64,000 nucleotides of DNA, taken from assembly GCF_003285545.1 (NCBI RefSeq), contig NZ_QLNV01000020.1, forward strand, positions 1 to 64,000, in the 5' to 3' direction. The stretch comes from Sinomicrobium soli. Lineage in GTDB: Bacteria > Bacteroidota > Bacteroidia > Flavobacteriales > Flavobacteriaceae. The notes under the pieces are model-generated. The model searched no databases, had not been told where the DNA came from, and worked only from the letters and a program-made list of their open reading frames with translations. Position 1 is the stretch's first letter; every line of letters starts with the position of its first letter. Below, in pieces: positions 51,947-60,667 of this stretch. The translations under genes were made by a program, and so were the position numbers.

Positions 51947-52990
51947 TCAGCGGAAACTCTGCAGGGCATCGCACAATACGGTGATATCCTCTTCTTCGTG
52001 GGATGCGGAAAGCACTATGCGCCGTACCATGGGAGCGGTAGTATCCGGATAGTGAAAGGCAGTGGTCAGTATGTCCTTCTTCACCAGGTGCAGGGTAAGG
52101 GTATCCAGCTTGTGGGCATATGCCGGATGCCCCTCTATACGGTTAAAGACAATGCCCGAGCCGGAAACAGCCCGGTCGAATATTTTCATGTTGTCGCGCA
52201 GTTTTTCCCGCTGTATGTCGTACAGGGGCAATGCCTCGGCAAAGGCAGCCATAGCGGCCGGGGCTGCAGGACTGGCCCCGGCAAAGAACGGGTGCTCCTG
52301 CAAATTGCGGATGATGCGTGAGGAAGTACATATAACCCCGGCCTGTATGCCGAACCCTTTACCGGCCGATCCGCATACCAGGAGTTCCCGGAAAGGCGTT
52401 TTCTGCAGTTTCCTGAAAATGCCTCCGCCGCGGGTTCCCAGTACGCCCAGTCCGTGGGAATCGTCTGCCACAAATGCGGTATGTTCCAGGGGCAATTGTT
52501 CGTACCAGTCGTTTTCGTAAAGATTGTTTTCCGGGCTTACGGAATCGCATAGCACCACGGCAGTTTTATCCGGATAGGACGCGGTAAAGGCCCTGACTGC
52601 GGCTATGAGGTCTTCTACGGATTCCAGGACCAGGGTATCCGGATGGGAAAGTGCCGGATGTGTGCCTTTTATACTGAAAAATGTATGGGTGTCCCCTTCA
52701 AAAGCCCGTAGGGCCAGTTGCCCGGCAAGAAAACCCGAGGATACGGAAAGGGCAGCCCCACTCCCGGTCAGGGCTGCGAACCGGGCTTCCGATTTTTCGT
52801 AAATACCGATGCTTACATTGGCCTTGCGCGATGCGGCATAGCCCGTGCCATACCGATGTATGTTCCGGATAAGGATATCCCGGAAACGGGGCAGGGTGGT
52901 CAGTCCCAGGTAGGCAGTCCCCCCGAAATAGCGATAATGCTTTCCCTCGGAAAACAGCAGCCGGCCCGGAGAAGAGTCTGTGGTAAACAT
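51947..52990 (-). CDS. Alpha-oxoamine-synthase-like PLP enzyme (BioF/KBL type)
   Basis: A 347-residue fold-type I PLP protein, shorter than typical BioF or KBL by about 40 residues at the N-terminus. It has the PLP-stacking and Asp/His residues in AFVADDSHGLGVLG (about 165-180) and the Schiff-base Lys in LVCGSAGKGFGIQAG (about 205). Members join an amino acid with an acyl-CoA (8-amino-7-oxononanoate, 2-amino-3-ketobutyrate, 5-aminolevulinate or sphingoid-like bases). The start overlaps the stop of the dipeptide epimerase (TAATG), a very tight pairing, so a shared pathway is likely but unnamed. Confidence 0.78.
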   Translation of the reverse strand: MFTTDSSPGRLLFSEGKHYRYFGGTAYLGLTTLPRFRDILIRNIHRYGTGYAASRKANVSIGIYEKSEARFAALTGSGAALSVSSGFLAGQLALRAFEGDTHTFFSIKGTHPALSHPDTLVLESVEDLIAAVRAFTASYPDKTAVVLCDSVSPENNLYENDWYEQLPLEHTAFVADDSHGLGVLGTRGGGIFRKLQKTPFRELLVCGSAGKGFGIQAGVICTSSRIIRNLQEHPFFAGASPAAPAAMAAFAEALPLYDIQREKLRDNMKIFDRAVSGSGIVFNRIEGHPAYAHKLDTLTLHLVKKDILTTAFHYPDTTAPMVRRIVLSASHEEEDITVLCDALQSFR

Positions 52991-54003
52991 TATATTTTGA
53001 GCACTATTCCCGATCCGGGCAGTTCCGGAAAGATTACTTTTCCGTGATCTTCAATAACCACTCCTGTGGCGATATCGTGTTTCAAAAGCATGGCCCCGTC
53101 CATATCCACATAATCGAGTTGCGGAAGCAGCTGTGCGATGGCAGAGATTCCTACCGTAGATTCTGTCATACATCCTACCATGACCTTAAGGCCGAGGTTT
53201 CCGGCCTTTGCTATCATTCGCCGGGCCGGGGTAAGTCCGCCGCATTTGGTGAGTTTTATGTTGATGCCGTGAAAGTGGCCTTTACACTTTTCCACATCAC
53301 TTTCCACGATACAGCTTTCATCTGCAATGACCGGAAGGGCACACCCGGCCATGACTTTTTTCATCCCTTCCCAGTTATCGGCCTTTAGGGGTTGCTCGAT
53401 AAACTCGACCCCGAGTTCCTTGAGCTTATAGGAGTTCGCTATGGTTTCTTCCGGGGTCCAGGCACAGTTGGCATCTACCCGGAAGGTGGCATCCGTATGT
53501 TGGCGGAGCGCCTTTACAATGGCTACATCATGATCGGTTCCCAGTTTTATCTTGTACAGGGGCCACGGCTTTTCCTGCATTTTCTCTACCATCTTTTCAA
53601 TAGATGCAATGCCGATGGTGTAGTTGGTCACGGGATATTTACCGGTGGGGTATCCCCATATTTCGTAAAGCGGACTGCCCAGTAATTTGCCGTAAAGGTC
53701 GTTGGCTGCAAGGTCCAGGGCACATATGGAAAAATTACTCAGTTTTTGTTTTGCCAGGAAATCGTGAAAGGCTTCGGGAGTGGTGAAGTCAAATTCCCCG
53801 ATACGGTCTTCCACGGCACGGATCTCATCCATCATGGAATCGACGGTGATGTGGTAGTACGGGTTGGAAGTGGCCTCGCCATAACCCGTTTTTCCGTCAA
53901 GCGACAGGCAGGCGATAAGCGTATCCTGAACATCGTGGGATTCCCTGGAGATGCCAAAAGTATGCTTTAACTCCAGGCGGTGTTTCTTTAGTATTATCTG
54001 CAT
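52990..54003 (-). CDS. Dipeptide epimerase (enolase superfamily)
   Basis: A 337-residue muconate-cycloisomerase-type protein. The KxK general base is in LYKIKLGTDHD, metal ligands are Asp in FRVDANCAW, Glu in FIEQPL and Asp in VIADESC, and the second Lys is in GINIKLTKCGG. The Asp-rich pattern resembles L-Ala-D/L-Glu epimerases involved in peptidoglycan recycling; the exact dipeptide specificity cannot be read. It sits between an unknown 486-residue protein (24 bases away) and the oxoamine-synthase-like gene (overlap). Confidence 0.87.
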   Translation of the reverse strand: MQIILKKHRLELKHTFGISRESHDVQDTLIACLSLDGKTGYGEATSNPYYHITVDSMMDEIRAVEDRIGEFDFTTPEAFHDFLAKQKLSNFSICALDLAANDLYGKLLGSPLYEIWGYPTGKYPVTNYTIGIASIEKMVEKMQEKPWPLYKIKLGTDHDVAIVKALRQHTDATFRVDANCAWTPEETIANSYKLKELGVEFIEQPLKADNWEGMKKVMAGCALPVIADESCIVESDVEKCKGHFHGINIKLTKCGGLTPARRMIAKAGNLGLKVMVGCMTESTVGISAIAQLLPQLDYVDMDGAMLLKHDIATGVVIEDHGKVIFPELPGSGIVLKI

Positions 54004-54027
54004 AATGTAGACAGGCTGGTTGTGTGT

Positions 54028-55488
54028 TTAGTGATTTACATCTTCGGTCTTTCTGCTGGAGACATACCCGAACAGTTTTTTCTCCTTGATGAGCTGGGCC
54101 ACACCTTCGGGGAGCATGTTTTCCCAGCCTTCCCTGCCTTCCGCTATCATTCTGAGTACTTCCTTGGAGTAAATATCGAGGGTGTCCGGATCGAATTCGG
54201 TAATATCCACCACCTTGCCGTTGAATTTGAAAAACTTGTAGAGCTCTTTCATCCTGGGATGGACTCTCAGGTTGTCGCTGGTCATGATCTCCCCGGTTTT
54301 CGGGTCCTTCATGGGGTACAGGTACACTCTCAGGTCTTTGAAGAACAGTTTCCCGAAGGCTTCCAGTATGCCGCCGCTCAGGTGCCTGTAATACTTTTCG
54401 TCGAATACGTCGATCAGGTTACTGACGCCCATGGAGAGCCCCATACGGCATTTGGTATACCTGGAGAAATATTCGACCAGGCGGTAATATTCCTGGAAAT
54501 TGGATATCATGACGGTCTGCCCCAGGGAGCACAGCAATTCGGCCCGGTCCATAAAATCCTGCTCGTCGATCTCTCCCTCCGCCCTGAGATTGGACAGGGT
54601 GATCTCGAAAATGACTTCTGTTTTCTTGCGGTCTACCCTGTTTTCCTGTATAAACATTTCATAGGCTCTCTTGTACATGGTCATATTCACCTTGGTTACC
54701 GGCCTGAAGCTCCCCCGGAGGGCGAGAAGGTTTTTCTTGTACAGCAGGGCTGCGGGAAGAATATTGTTTCCGTCCGGGCCGAACATTACGGCCTCGGTCA
54801 TTTCGTTTTTCAGCAATTGCAGGCTCATCAGTCTGTTATCGACCTGCAGGAACCTCGGCCCGGAGAAATTGATCATGTCGATCTCCAGGGTGTCCTGATC
54901 GATATTGTCGTACAGGCTTTTGAGCAGTTTTTTGGGCTGGTCGTGCATGTAAAAGGCCCCGTAGATCAGGTTGACCCCTAATATTCCGAGGGTCTCCTGC
55001 TGCATGCGCGCATCGGTCAGGTGAAAGCGGATGTGTATTATGATCTCGTTGTAATTCTCCTTAGGATCAGCCTGAAAACGTATACCTACCCATCCGTGCC
55101 CCTTGTATTTCTTGGTAAAGTCTATGGTAGCCACGGTATTGGCATACGTAAAAAACAGTTTATTGGGGTGCTTTCTCCTGGAAATACGGTCTTCTACCAG
55201 CCTTATTTCGTGGTCCAGCATTTTTTTCAGACGCGACTGGGTGACGTATCGCCCGTCTTCTTCAAGACCGTAAATGGCGTCGCTGAAATCCTTGTCATAA
55301 GCACTCATCGCCTTGGCGATGGTTCCGGACGCCCCCCCGGCCCTGAAAAAATTACGGACGGTTTCCTGTCCGGCCCCGATCTCTGCAAATGTACCGTAGA
55401 TGTCCTCATTCAGGTTTATCCTCAGGGTTTTGGATTTTGTAGAAGGAATGTGCTCTATCTCTTTGTCGCCCTTTAAAACAATCGTCAT
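54028..55488 (-). CDS. Conserved protein of unknown function (486 aa)
   Basis: A 486-residue cytosolic-looking protein with no signal peptide or membrane helix. It is recognisable as a Bacteroidota-conserved family with motifs such as INLNEDIYGTFAEIGAGQET, FFRAGGASGTIAKAM, KLFFTYANTVATIDFTKKY, GHGWVGIRFQ, GVNLIYGAFY and NLRVHPRMKELYKFFKFNGK. Homologues are sometimes mislabelled TonB-dependent receptor, which does not fit: no signal, no barrel. The C-terminal third has a predicted helical segment. It heads the operon with the dipeptide epimerase and the oxoamine-synthase-like gene. Its function is not recognised. Confidence 0.75.
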   Translation of the reverse strand: MTIVLKGDKEIEHIPSTKSKTLRINLNEDIYGTFAEIGAGQETVRNFFRAGGASGTIAKAMSAYDKDFSDAIYGLEEDGRYVTQSRLKKMLDHEIRLVEDRISRRKHPNKLFFTYANTVATIDFTKKYKGHGWVGIRFQADPKENYNEIIIHIRFHLTDARMQQETLGILGVNLIYGAFYMHDQPKKLLKSLYDNIDQDTLEIDMINFSGPRFLQVDNRLMSLQLLKNEMTEAVMFGPDGNNILPAALLYKKNLLALRGSFRPVTKVNMTMYKRAYEMFIQENRVDRKKTEVIFEITLSNLRAEGEIDEQDFMDRAELLCSLGQTVMISNFQEYYRLVEYFSRYTKCRMGLSMGVSNLIDVFDEKYYRHLSGGILEAFGKLFFKDLRVYLYPMKDPKTGEIMTSDNLRVHPRMKELYKFFKFNGKVVDITEFDPDTLDIYSKEVLRMIAEGREGWENMLPEGVAQLIKEKKLFGYVSSRKTEDVNH

Positions 55489-55668
55489 CTGCTAAGTGTT
55501 TTATTTAGCACAAAGTTAAAAATTATCGTTAAGTAATACGGTGAATATATAGTAAAAATCGGAGGCCGGGATTAAAGAATCCGTACGACGGGCGATATCC
55601 GGTCGTACTATAGTGTATTTTACTGCTGGTCCCGGTTTTCCGGCCGGTGTTTTTTTGTACTTTAGCAG

Positions 55669-56487
55669 ATGGTTTTACAAACCACACCAAAGGGCATTAA
55701 CCAAGCAAAAGCTTCACTCTTGAGAATTACATTTTTAGGTACGGGTACGTCACAGGGAATTCCGGTTATCGGAAGCGATCACCCGGTCTGTCTCAGTGAG
55801 GACAGCAGGGATAAGCGCCTCCGGGTTTCGGTGCTGGTGGAGTGGGAAGATCATTGCTTTGTAGTAGACTGCGGTCCTGATTTCAGGCAGCAGATGCTAC
55901 GTGCGGGGGTGTCGCGTATAGACGGTATTCTCTTTACCCACGAACACGCAGATCACACCATGGGGCTGGACGATATACGGCCTTTCTTTTTTCGCCAGGG
56001 CGATATTCCCATCTATGCCCACCCGCGGGTGCTCGGGGAGCTCAGGCAGCGGTTCCCGTATATTTTTGTGAGCGGTAAGGAAAAGTATCCCGGTGCTCCG
56101 GGAGTCAGGGAGATCGAAGTGACCGGTAACCGGACGCTTGAACTCGGGGGTATTTCCGTGGTTCCGGTCAGTGTCATGCACAACCGCCTCCAGGTATTCG
56201 GCTATCGCTTTGGCGATTTTGCATACCTGACCGATGTAAAGACCATTTCGGATGAGGAACTTCAGAAAGTAAAAAAGGTAAAGGTACTGGTCATTAATGC
56301 CCTCCGGACAGAGCCGCATCCCTCTCACCTGAACCTCGAAGAGGCGTTGAGTTTAATTGAAAAAATAAGACCGGAAAAAGCCTATCTTACCCATATCAGC
56401 CACCTGCTGGGCTTTCATGCTGAAGTGGAAAAAACACTTCCCGAAGGAGTGTTCCTGGCCTATGACAATTTACAGCTGGAGGTTTGA
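55669..56487 (+). CDS. MBL-fold metallo-hydrolase (PhnP-like)
   Basis: A 272-residue metallo-beta-lactamase-fold protein. It has LRITFLGTGTSQGIPVIG near the start, the HxHxDH metal motif FTHEHADHTMGLDD (about 84-97) and the later HNRLQVFGYRFGDFAYLTD. This is the PhnP / phosphodiesterase-like group. Start uncertain: the ATG at 55669 adds 17 residues; a TTG at 55720 (SLLRITF) would give the usual length. It is followed by ilvD, 64 bases on. Confidence 0.87.
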   Translation: MVLQTTPKGINQAKASLLRITFLGTGTSQGIPVIGSDHPVCLSEDSRDKRLRVSVLVEWEDHCFVVDCGPDFRQQMLRAGVSRIDGILFTHEHADHTMGLDDIRPFFFRQGDIPIYAHPRVLGELRQRFPYIFVSGKEKYPGAPGVREIEVTGNRTLELGGISVVPVSVMHNRLQVFGYRFGDFAYLTDVKTISDEELQKVKKVKVLVINALRTEPHPSHLNLEEALSLIEKIRPEKAYLTHISHLLGFHAEVEKTLPEGVFLAYDNLQLEV

Positions 56488-56551
56488 TGATATGATGTTG
56501 GGCGCCGGTAGTTAAAAACATTGAAAACATATTAGCATATTCAGGTTTATT

Positions 56552-58243
56552 ATGAGAAGTGACGAAGTAAAAAAAGGATATCAGCGCACGCCGCACAGGT
56601 CATTGTTCAGGGCTACGGGACTGAAAGACGACGATTTTGACAAACCTTTTATCGGGGTGGCCAATTCGTTTGTAGAGATCATTCCGGGGCATTTTTTCCT
56701 GAACGAGGTATCGGAGATCATCAAGGAGGAGATCAGGGCAAACGGCTGTGTCCCTTTTGAATTTAACACCATTGGAGTAGATGACGGTATCGCTATGGGG
56801 CACGACGGGATGCTGTACTCCCTGCCCAGCAGGGAACTTATTGCCAGTTCGGTGGAAACCGTGATGAATGCCCATAAGCTGGACGCCATGATCGCCATTC
56901 CGAACTGCGATAAAATAGTTCCCGGGATGATCATGGGGGCGCTCCGGGTAGATGTCCCTACGGTTTTCGTAAGCGGCGGTCCCATGGCCAAGGGGCATAA
57001 GAAGGACGGGACGCCCATAGACCTGGCGTCAGCTTTTGAGGCCGTGGGGAAGCACGAGGCCGGCAACATGAGCGATGAGGAACTGAAGGATATCGAGTGC
57101 AATGCCTGCCCGAGCGGGGGAAGCTGTTCCGGCATGTTTACGGCCAATTCCATGAATACGCTTATGGAAGCCATGGGAATTGCACTTCCCGGTAACGGAA
57201 CGATCCTCGCCCGGACTCCCGAGCGCGAAGCCCTGTACAGAGAGGCGGCCCGGAGGATCTGTGAAATAGCAAAGGACAAGGCGGCCCGGGAGAAATTCAG
57301 GCTGAGAAACATACTCAATGAGAACGCGGTAAAAAATGCGTTTGCCGTAGACATGGCCATGGGCGGAAGTACGAATACCGTACTGCATATGCTGGCGATC
57401 GCCAATGAGGCCGGTGTAGATTTCAGCCTGAAAGACATCAACAAGATCTCCGGGAAAGTGTCTCATATCGCCAAGATATCCCCCAGCCTGAGTACGGTAC
57501 ATATGGAGGATATCAACCGGGCCGGCGGGGTGAATGCCGTTATGAAGGAGATGACCCGGAGAGGAGATCATGTACTGGCCGACAACCTGACCATAGGAGG
57601 AGAGACCCTTTTTGAAAAAATTGCAGATGCCGAAATCAGGGATACCCGTATTATCCATACCATAGACAACCCGTACAGTAAAGTAGGGGGGCTGGCCATT
57701 CTTTACGGTAACCTGGCGGAAGAAGGGGCGGTGATCAAAACGGCAGGGATCACCGGGGACCGGGTGTTTACCGGAAAAGCCGTGTGTTTTGACGGTCAGT
57801 CCCAGGCCATTGCCGGTATACTGAGTAAAAAAGTAAAAGCCGGGGATGTGGTGGTCATCAGGTACGAAGGGCCGAAAGGCGGTCCCGGAATGCAGGAAAT
57901 GCTCACCCCTACCAGCCTTATCATGGGAATGGGACTGGGCAGTTCGGTAGCCCTTATCACCGATGGCAGGTTCAGTGGGGCTACCAGGGGAGCGTCGATC
58001 GGCCATGTTTCGCCAGAGGCTGCCGAAGGAGGAATGATAGGCCTGCTTAAGAATGGCGATACCATACATATCGATGTAGACAATTATATATTGTCGGTAG
58101 ACCTGAGTGATGAGGAAATTGCCAGGAGAAAGGCCGCATTTGTCCCGGTAAAAAAAGAGATCACCTCGCGGTGGCTCGGGCAGTACAGGGCCCTGGTGAC
58201 CAATGCCAGTAACGGGGCGGTATTAAAAACGGACCTGTTTTAA
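56552..58243 (+). CDS. ilvD: Dihydroxy-acid dehydratase
   Basis: A 563-residue enzyme of branched-chain amino-acid biosynthesis that dehydrates 2,3-dihydroxy acids. The iron-sulphur Cys are visible in [11 protein letters not shown] and [17 protein letters not shown]; further signatures are [20 protein letters not shown] and the C-terminal [22 protein letters not shown]. Its length is standard. ilvB/N/C are not in the window directly after it, although in many relatives they follow. Confidence 0.97.
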   Translation: MRSDEVKKGYQRTPHRSLFRATGLKDDDFDKPFIGVANSFVEIIPGHFFLNEVSEIIKEEIRANGCVPFEFNTIGVDDGIAMGHDGMLYSLPSRELIASSVETVMNAHKLDAMIAIPNCDKIVPGMIMGALRVDVPTVFVSGGPMAKGHKKDGTPIDLASAFEAVGKHEAGNMSDEELKDIECNACPSGGSCSGMFTANSMNTLMEAMGIALPGNGTILARTPEREALYREAARRICEIAKDKAAREKFRLRNILNENAVKNAFAVDMAMGGSTNTVLHMLAIANEAGVDFSLKDINKISGKVSHIAKISPSLSTVHMEDINRAGGVNAVMKEMTRRGDHVLADNLTIGGETLFEKIADAEIRDTRIIHTIDNPYSKVGGLAILYGNLAEEGAVIKTAGITGDRVFTGKAVCFDGQSQAIAGILSKKVKAGDVVVIRYEGPKGGPGMQEMLTPTSLIMGMGLGSSVALITDGRFSGATRGASIGHVSPEAAEGGMIGLLKNGDTIHIDVDNYILSVDLSDEEIARRKAAFVPVKKEITSRWLGQYRALVTNASNGAVLKTDLF

Positions 58244-58258
58244 CCGGGAACAGACAAC

Positions 58259-58292
58259 TTGATGCCTACGCGGCCGGTATGTCTTACCTTTG
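58259..58292 (+). promoter_or_regulatory. Promoter of the 58345 gene
   Basis: TTG (58259-58261), 23 bases, then TACCTTTG (58285-58292), a full -7 match, 52 bases upstream of the ATG. Confidence 0.45.
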
Positions 58293-58344
58293 CAGGTGAG
58301 ATGCCCGGAATGCATAATGTTCCGGCAGCTATAATATTATCGTT

Positions 58345-58857
58345 ATGAGAAAAAGCTTGTTTTTATACCTGTTCGTATTTACAGGGCTCCTCGCCCTTTT
58401 CCTGTATGTCAGTTCAGATAAGGGGCTGAGAGCAAAAGACCGGGAAATAGAGCAACTGAAGACAAAACTCGCCGGGTTGGAAGACAGTGCCGGCAAACTG
58501 TCGGACTCTACCCAGACCCTGCTGATGGATGCCATGGATCTGCAGTATTTTTCACTGGAAAACAACGAAGAGGCCCTGTCCTATTTCGATGATTACGACC
58601 TGGAGAACCCCGCCGGGTATATTGCGGACAAGCTCCTGGAGACCAATGAGCGCGAAGGGGACAATCCGCTGGTGCCGTATGAGGGAATGGAAGGGCCTGT
58701 GAAGATCAATAAGATCAAGGTGCTCAACCACCGGTGGATCATCGCCGATTTCTCCGACGGAAAGCACTGGGGCGAACTCTTTATACGCTATGAGCTGAAA
58801 AAGGACCTCGGCATCGACTTTACACTGGTAGACCACCTTCTGTATGCAGGGGGGTAG
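58345..58857 (+). CDS. Membrane-anchored protein with coiled-coil, unknown function
   Basis: A 170-residue protein: one N-terminal helix (about 5-22; LFLYLFVFTGLLALFLYV), then a coiled coil (about 30-58; KDREIEQLKTKLAGLEDSA) and a globular region with DAMDLQYFSLENNEEALSYF, VKINKIKVLNHRWIIADFSD, and GKHWGELFIRYELKKD. I do not recognise the family. The C-terminal part looks like a small folded domain on the outer side of the inner membrane. Monocistronic, upstream of mazEF. Confidence 0.65.
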   Translation: MRKSLFLYLFVFTGLLALFLYVSSDKGLRAKDREIEQLKTKLAGLEDSAGKLSDSTQTLLMDAMDLQYFSLENNEEALSYFDDYDLENPAGYIADKLLETNEREGDNPLVPYEGMEGPVKINKIKVLNHRWIIADFSDGKHWGELFIRYELKKDLGIDFTLVDHLLYAGG

Positions 58858-58897
58858 GTGGCCGGACAACTCCACACAATCCTCTGGATGGGACAGA

Positions 58898-58929
58898 TTT
58901 TGATAATTAAACTAAATGTATTTACTTTG
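58898..58929 (+). promoter_or_regulatory. Promoter of mazEF
   Basis: TTTTG (58898-58902), 19 bases, then TTACTTTG (58922-58929), a one-off -7 match, 18 bases from the mazE ATG. Promoters of such pairs are usually bound by the antitoxin; no clear palindrome is seen. Confidence 0.5.
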
Positions 58930-58947
58930 TAATAACATTTAGAACTT

Positions 58948-59193
58948 ATGGAAACATCGATCATCAAAATCGGAAATTCGAAAGGACTTCGCCTGAGCAA
59001 GACCATTCTGGAAAAATATAATATCAGGGACAAGGTGGAACTGATCCTGGAAAAAGGGCAGATTGTCCTCAGACCTGTTGCTGTGCCGAGACATAACTGG
59101 GAAAAGGAATTTAAGGAGATGAGTAAAAAAGGCGATGATAAACTGCTTATGAATGATGTATTTGAAGACGAAAATCTTGATGAATGGATTTAA
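58948..59193 (+). CDS. mazE: MazE-type antitoxin
   Basis: An 81-residue protein with an N-terminal AbrB/SpoVT swapped-hairpin DNA-binding fold (1-48; IKIGNSKGLRLSKTILEKYN, then KVELILEKGQIVLRPV) and an acidic, flexible C-terminus (KLLMNDVFEDENLDEWI) suited to blocking the toxin. Its end overlaps the toxin gene by 10 bases. It presumably also represses its own promoter at 58898-58929. Confidence 0.88.
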   Translation: METSIIKIGNSKGLRLSKTILEKYNIRDKVELILEKGQIVLRPVAVPRHNWEKEFKEMSKKGDDKLLMNDVFEDENLDEWI

Positions 59194-59507
59194 AACAATA
59201 TGATGTGGTCCTTGTCAATCTCGATCCGACCATAGGGAGTGAAATAAAAAAAACACGTCCCTGTGTGATTATTTCACCCAATGAGATGAATAAGTACCTG
59301 AATACCGTCGTTCTTGCCCCGATGACTACAAATCTGAAACAATATCCTACGAGGGTTGCAGTTAAACATCATGGAAAAAAAGGAATGATCGCGATCGATC
59401 AGATACGTACGGTAGATAAGGTCAGAATAATAAAAACATCGGGCAAACTTTCCGGGGCCGAAATAAAAAGATGTAAGGCGGTTATAAAGGAGGCCTTTGT
59501 AGATTAA
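59184..59507 (+). CDS. mazF: MazF-type mRNA interferase toxin
   Basis: A 107-residue PemK/MazF-fold protein, starting with MDLKQYDVVLVNLDPTIGSEI and KKTRPCVIISPNEMN, then TVVLAPMTTNLKQYPTRV and MIAIDQIRTVDKVRI. The family cuts mRNA at short motifs when not bound by the antitoxin. All family segments are complete, so the pair looks intact. It is the second gene of the mazE-mazF operon. Confidence 0.9.
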   Translation: MDLKQYDVVLVNLDPTIGSEIKKTRPCVIISPNEMNKYLNTVVLAPMTTNLKQYPTRVAVKHHGKKGMIAIDQIRTVDKVRIIKTSGKLSGAEIKRCKAVIKEAFVD

Positions 59508-59602
59508 ACTAAGCCCGGAGTACAAAATAAAAACCCTCTCTGTGAATCTCTGAAGCCCTCTGTGCCTCTTTGTGAAATAACCTGCAACGAGTTATGAGCT
59601 CA

Positions 59603-60262
59603 TCATAATCTTTCCGTAAGCCATTTCAGGAAGGAACGGAAGTTCTGCGGGGCGACGCCGTGGCCTACGGGAAATTCTTCGTAGGTGAAATCGATACCCA
59701 GCTTTTCGAGAAAGGGAGGGGCCTGCCGGGCCCAGGCTACGGGGATTACCTGGTCGGCACTGCCGTGGGAGCAGTAAAAGCTGAGCCCGGAAAAATCGTT
59801 TTTCTCGTAGCCCGTAAGCAGGATATTGTTGTTGATATACCCGCTCAGGGCAATGATATTCTTTACTTTTTCCGGGTAGGACAGGGCCACGGCATAACTG
59901 AGAATGGTACCCTGGCTAAAGCCCATAAGCGTTACCCTTTCCGGGTCCAGTCCGTAAGCGTCTACGGCTTCATCGATAAAGGCCGCCATCCGGTCTCGTG
60001 ATGTTATGGCCTGGGCATCGTCAGACCACTTGCCGTCTTCGGCATCGAAGTGTATGGCATACCAGGCATGGCCGTAGGGGGCCAGGGAATAGGGGGCCCT
60101 TACCGAAATGACACACAGTGCTTCCGGCAGTTCCGGGGCAAAGGAAAAGAGGTCTTCTTCATTACTTCCGTATCCGTGAAACATAAATAATACGGGGGCT
60201 TTCCCGGTGTGTCTTCCGGGTTTTCGGATAAGGTGATAAAGGGAGAGTTCCCGGGTTTGCAT
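59603..60262 (-). CDS. Alpha/beta-hydrolase, phospholipase/carboxylesterase family
   Basis: A 219-residue alpha/beta hydrolase with HGYGSNEEDL near residue 30, the nucleophile elbow GFSQGTIL (Ser about residue 115), CSHGSADQVIPV with the catalytic Asp, and GHGVAP with the catalytic His. This is the phospholipase/carboxylesterase-type family (YpfH-like). It is the last gene of the leftward operon that starts with the BatA-type gene, 55 bases after the DUF4870-type gene. Confidence 0.87.
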   Translation of the reverse strand: MQTRELSLYHLIRKPGRHTGKAPVLFMFHGYGSNEEDLFSFAPELPEALCVISVRAPYSLAPYGHAWYAIHFDAEDGKWSDDAQAITSRDRMAAFIDEAVDAYGLDPERVTLMGFSQGTILSYAVALSYPEKVKNIIALSGYINNNILLTGYEKNDFSGLSFYCSHGSADQVIPVAWARQAPPFLEKLGIDFTYEEFPVGHGVAPQNFRSFLKWLTERL

Positions 60263-60317
60263 GATGTACTCTGATTTAAATGCTGTCTTAATTATCTTTT
60301 CCGTTTTCCTGCACAGG

Positions 60318-60647
60318 CTACATAATAAATGTAAACCATTTCTGGAAATAATCCCCGAACAGCGGCGCTTTCTGTCTTTTTCCCGTGATGGCTCCCGAAA
60401 GGCCGTATACGATCAGGATGATAAAAAACAGGTAAAAACCTATGGTGGCCGGCCAGCTGTCGGCAAAACCCACCAGGAAGCCTATGGCGTAAAAGGAGAT
60501 CCATAACCCGAAGCCCTGCCTGATATGGAACCGGGCAAACTCGTTTTTGGATTCCATATTCATAAAGATGGCGATAATGTTTCCTATGATGGTGATATAG
60601 GCTATGATGGCGGTGTTTTTCCCGGATAGTACGGTCTGGTCTTCCAT
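60318..60647 (-). CDS. DUF4870-like membrane protein
   Basis: A 109-residue protein with three membrane helices (about 12-30, 47-63 and 69-89) and the DUF4870-type pattern: AIIAYITIIGNIIAI, FARFHIRQGFGLWI, then SGAITGKRQKAPLFGDYFQK. The function is unknown. It lies between the dihydroorotase-like gene (20 bases) and the carboxylesterase gene (55 bases) on the same strand. Confidence 0.78.
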   Translation of the reverse strand: MEDQTVLSGKNTAIIAYITIIGNIIAIFMNMESKNEFARFHIRQGFGLWISFYAIGFLVGFADSWPATIGFYLFFIILIVYGLSGAITGKRQKAPLFGDYFQKWFTFIM

Positions 60648-60667
60648 GATCTCGAATAATAAGGTTG

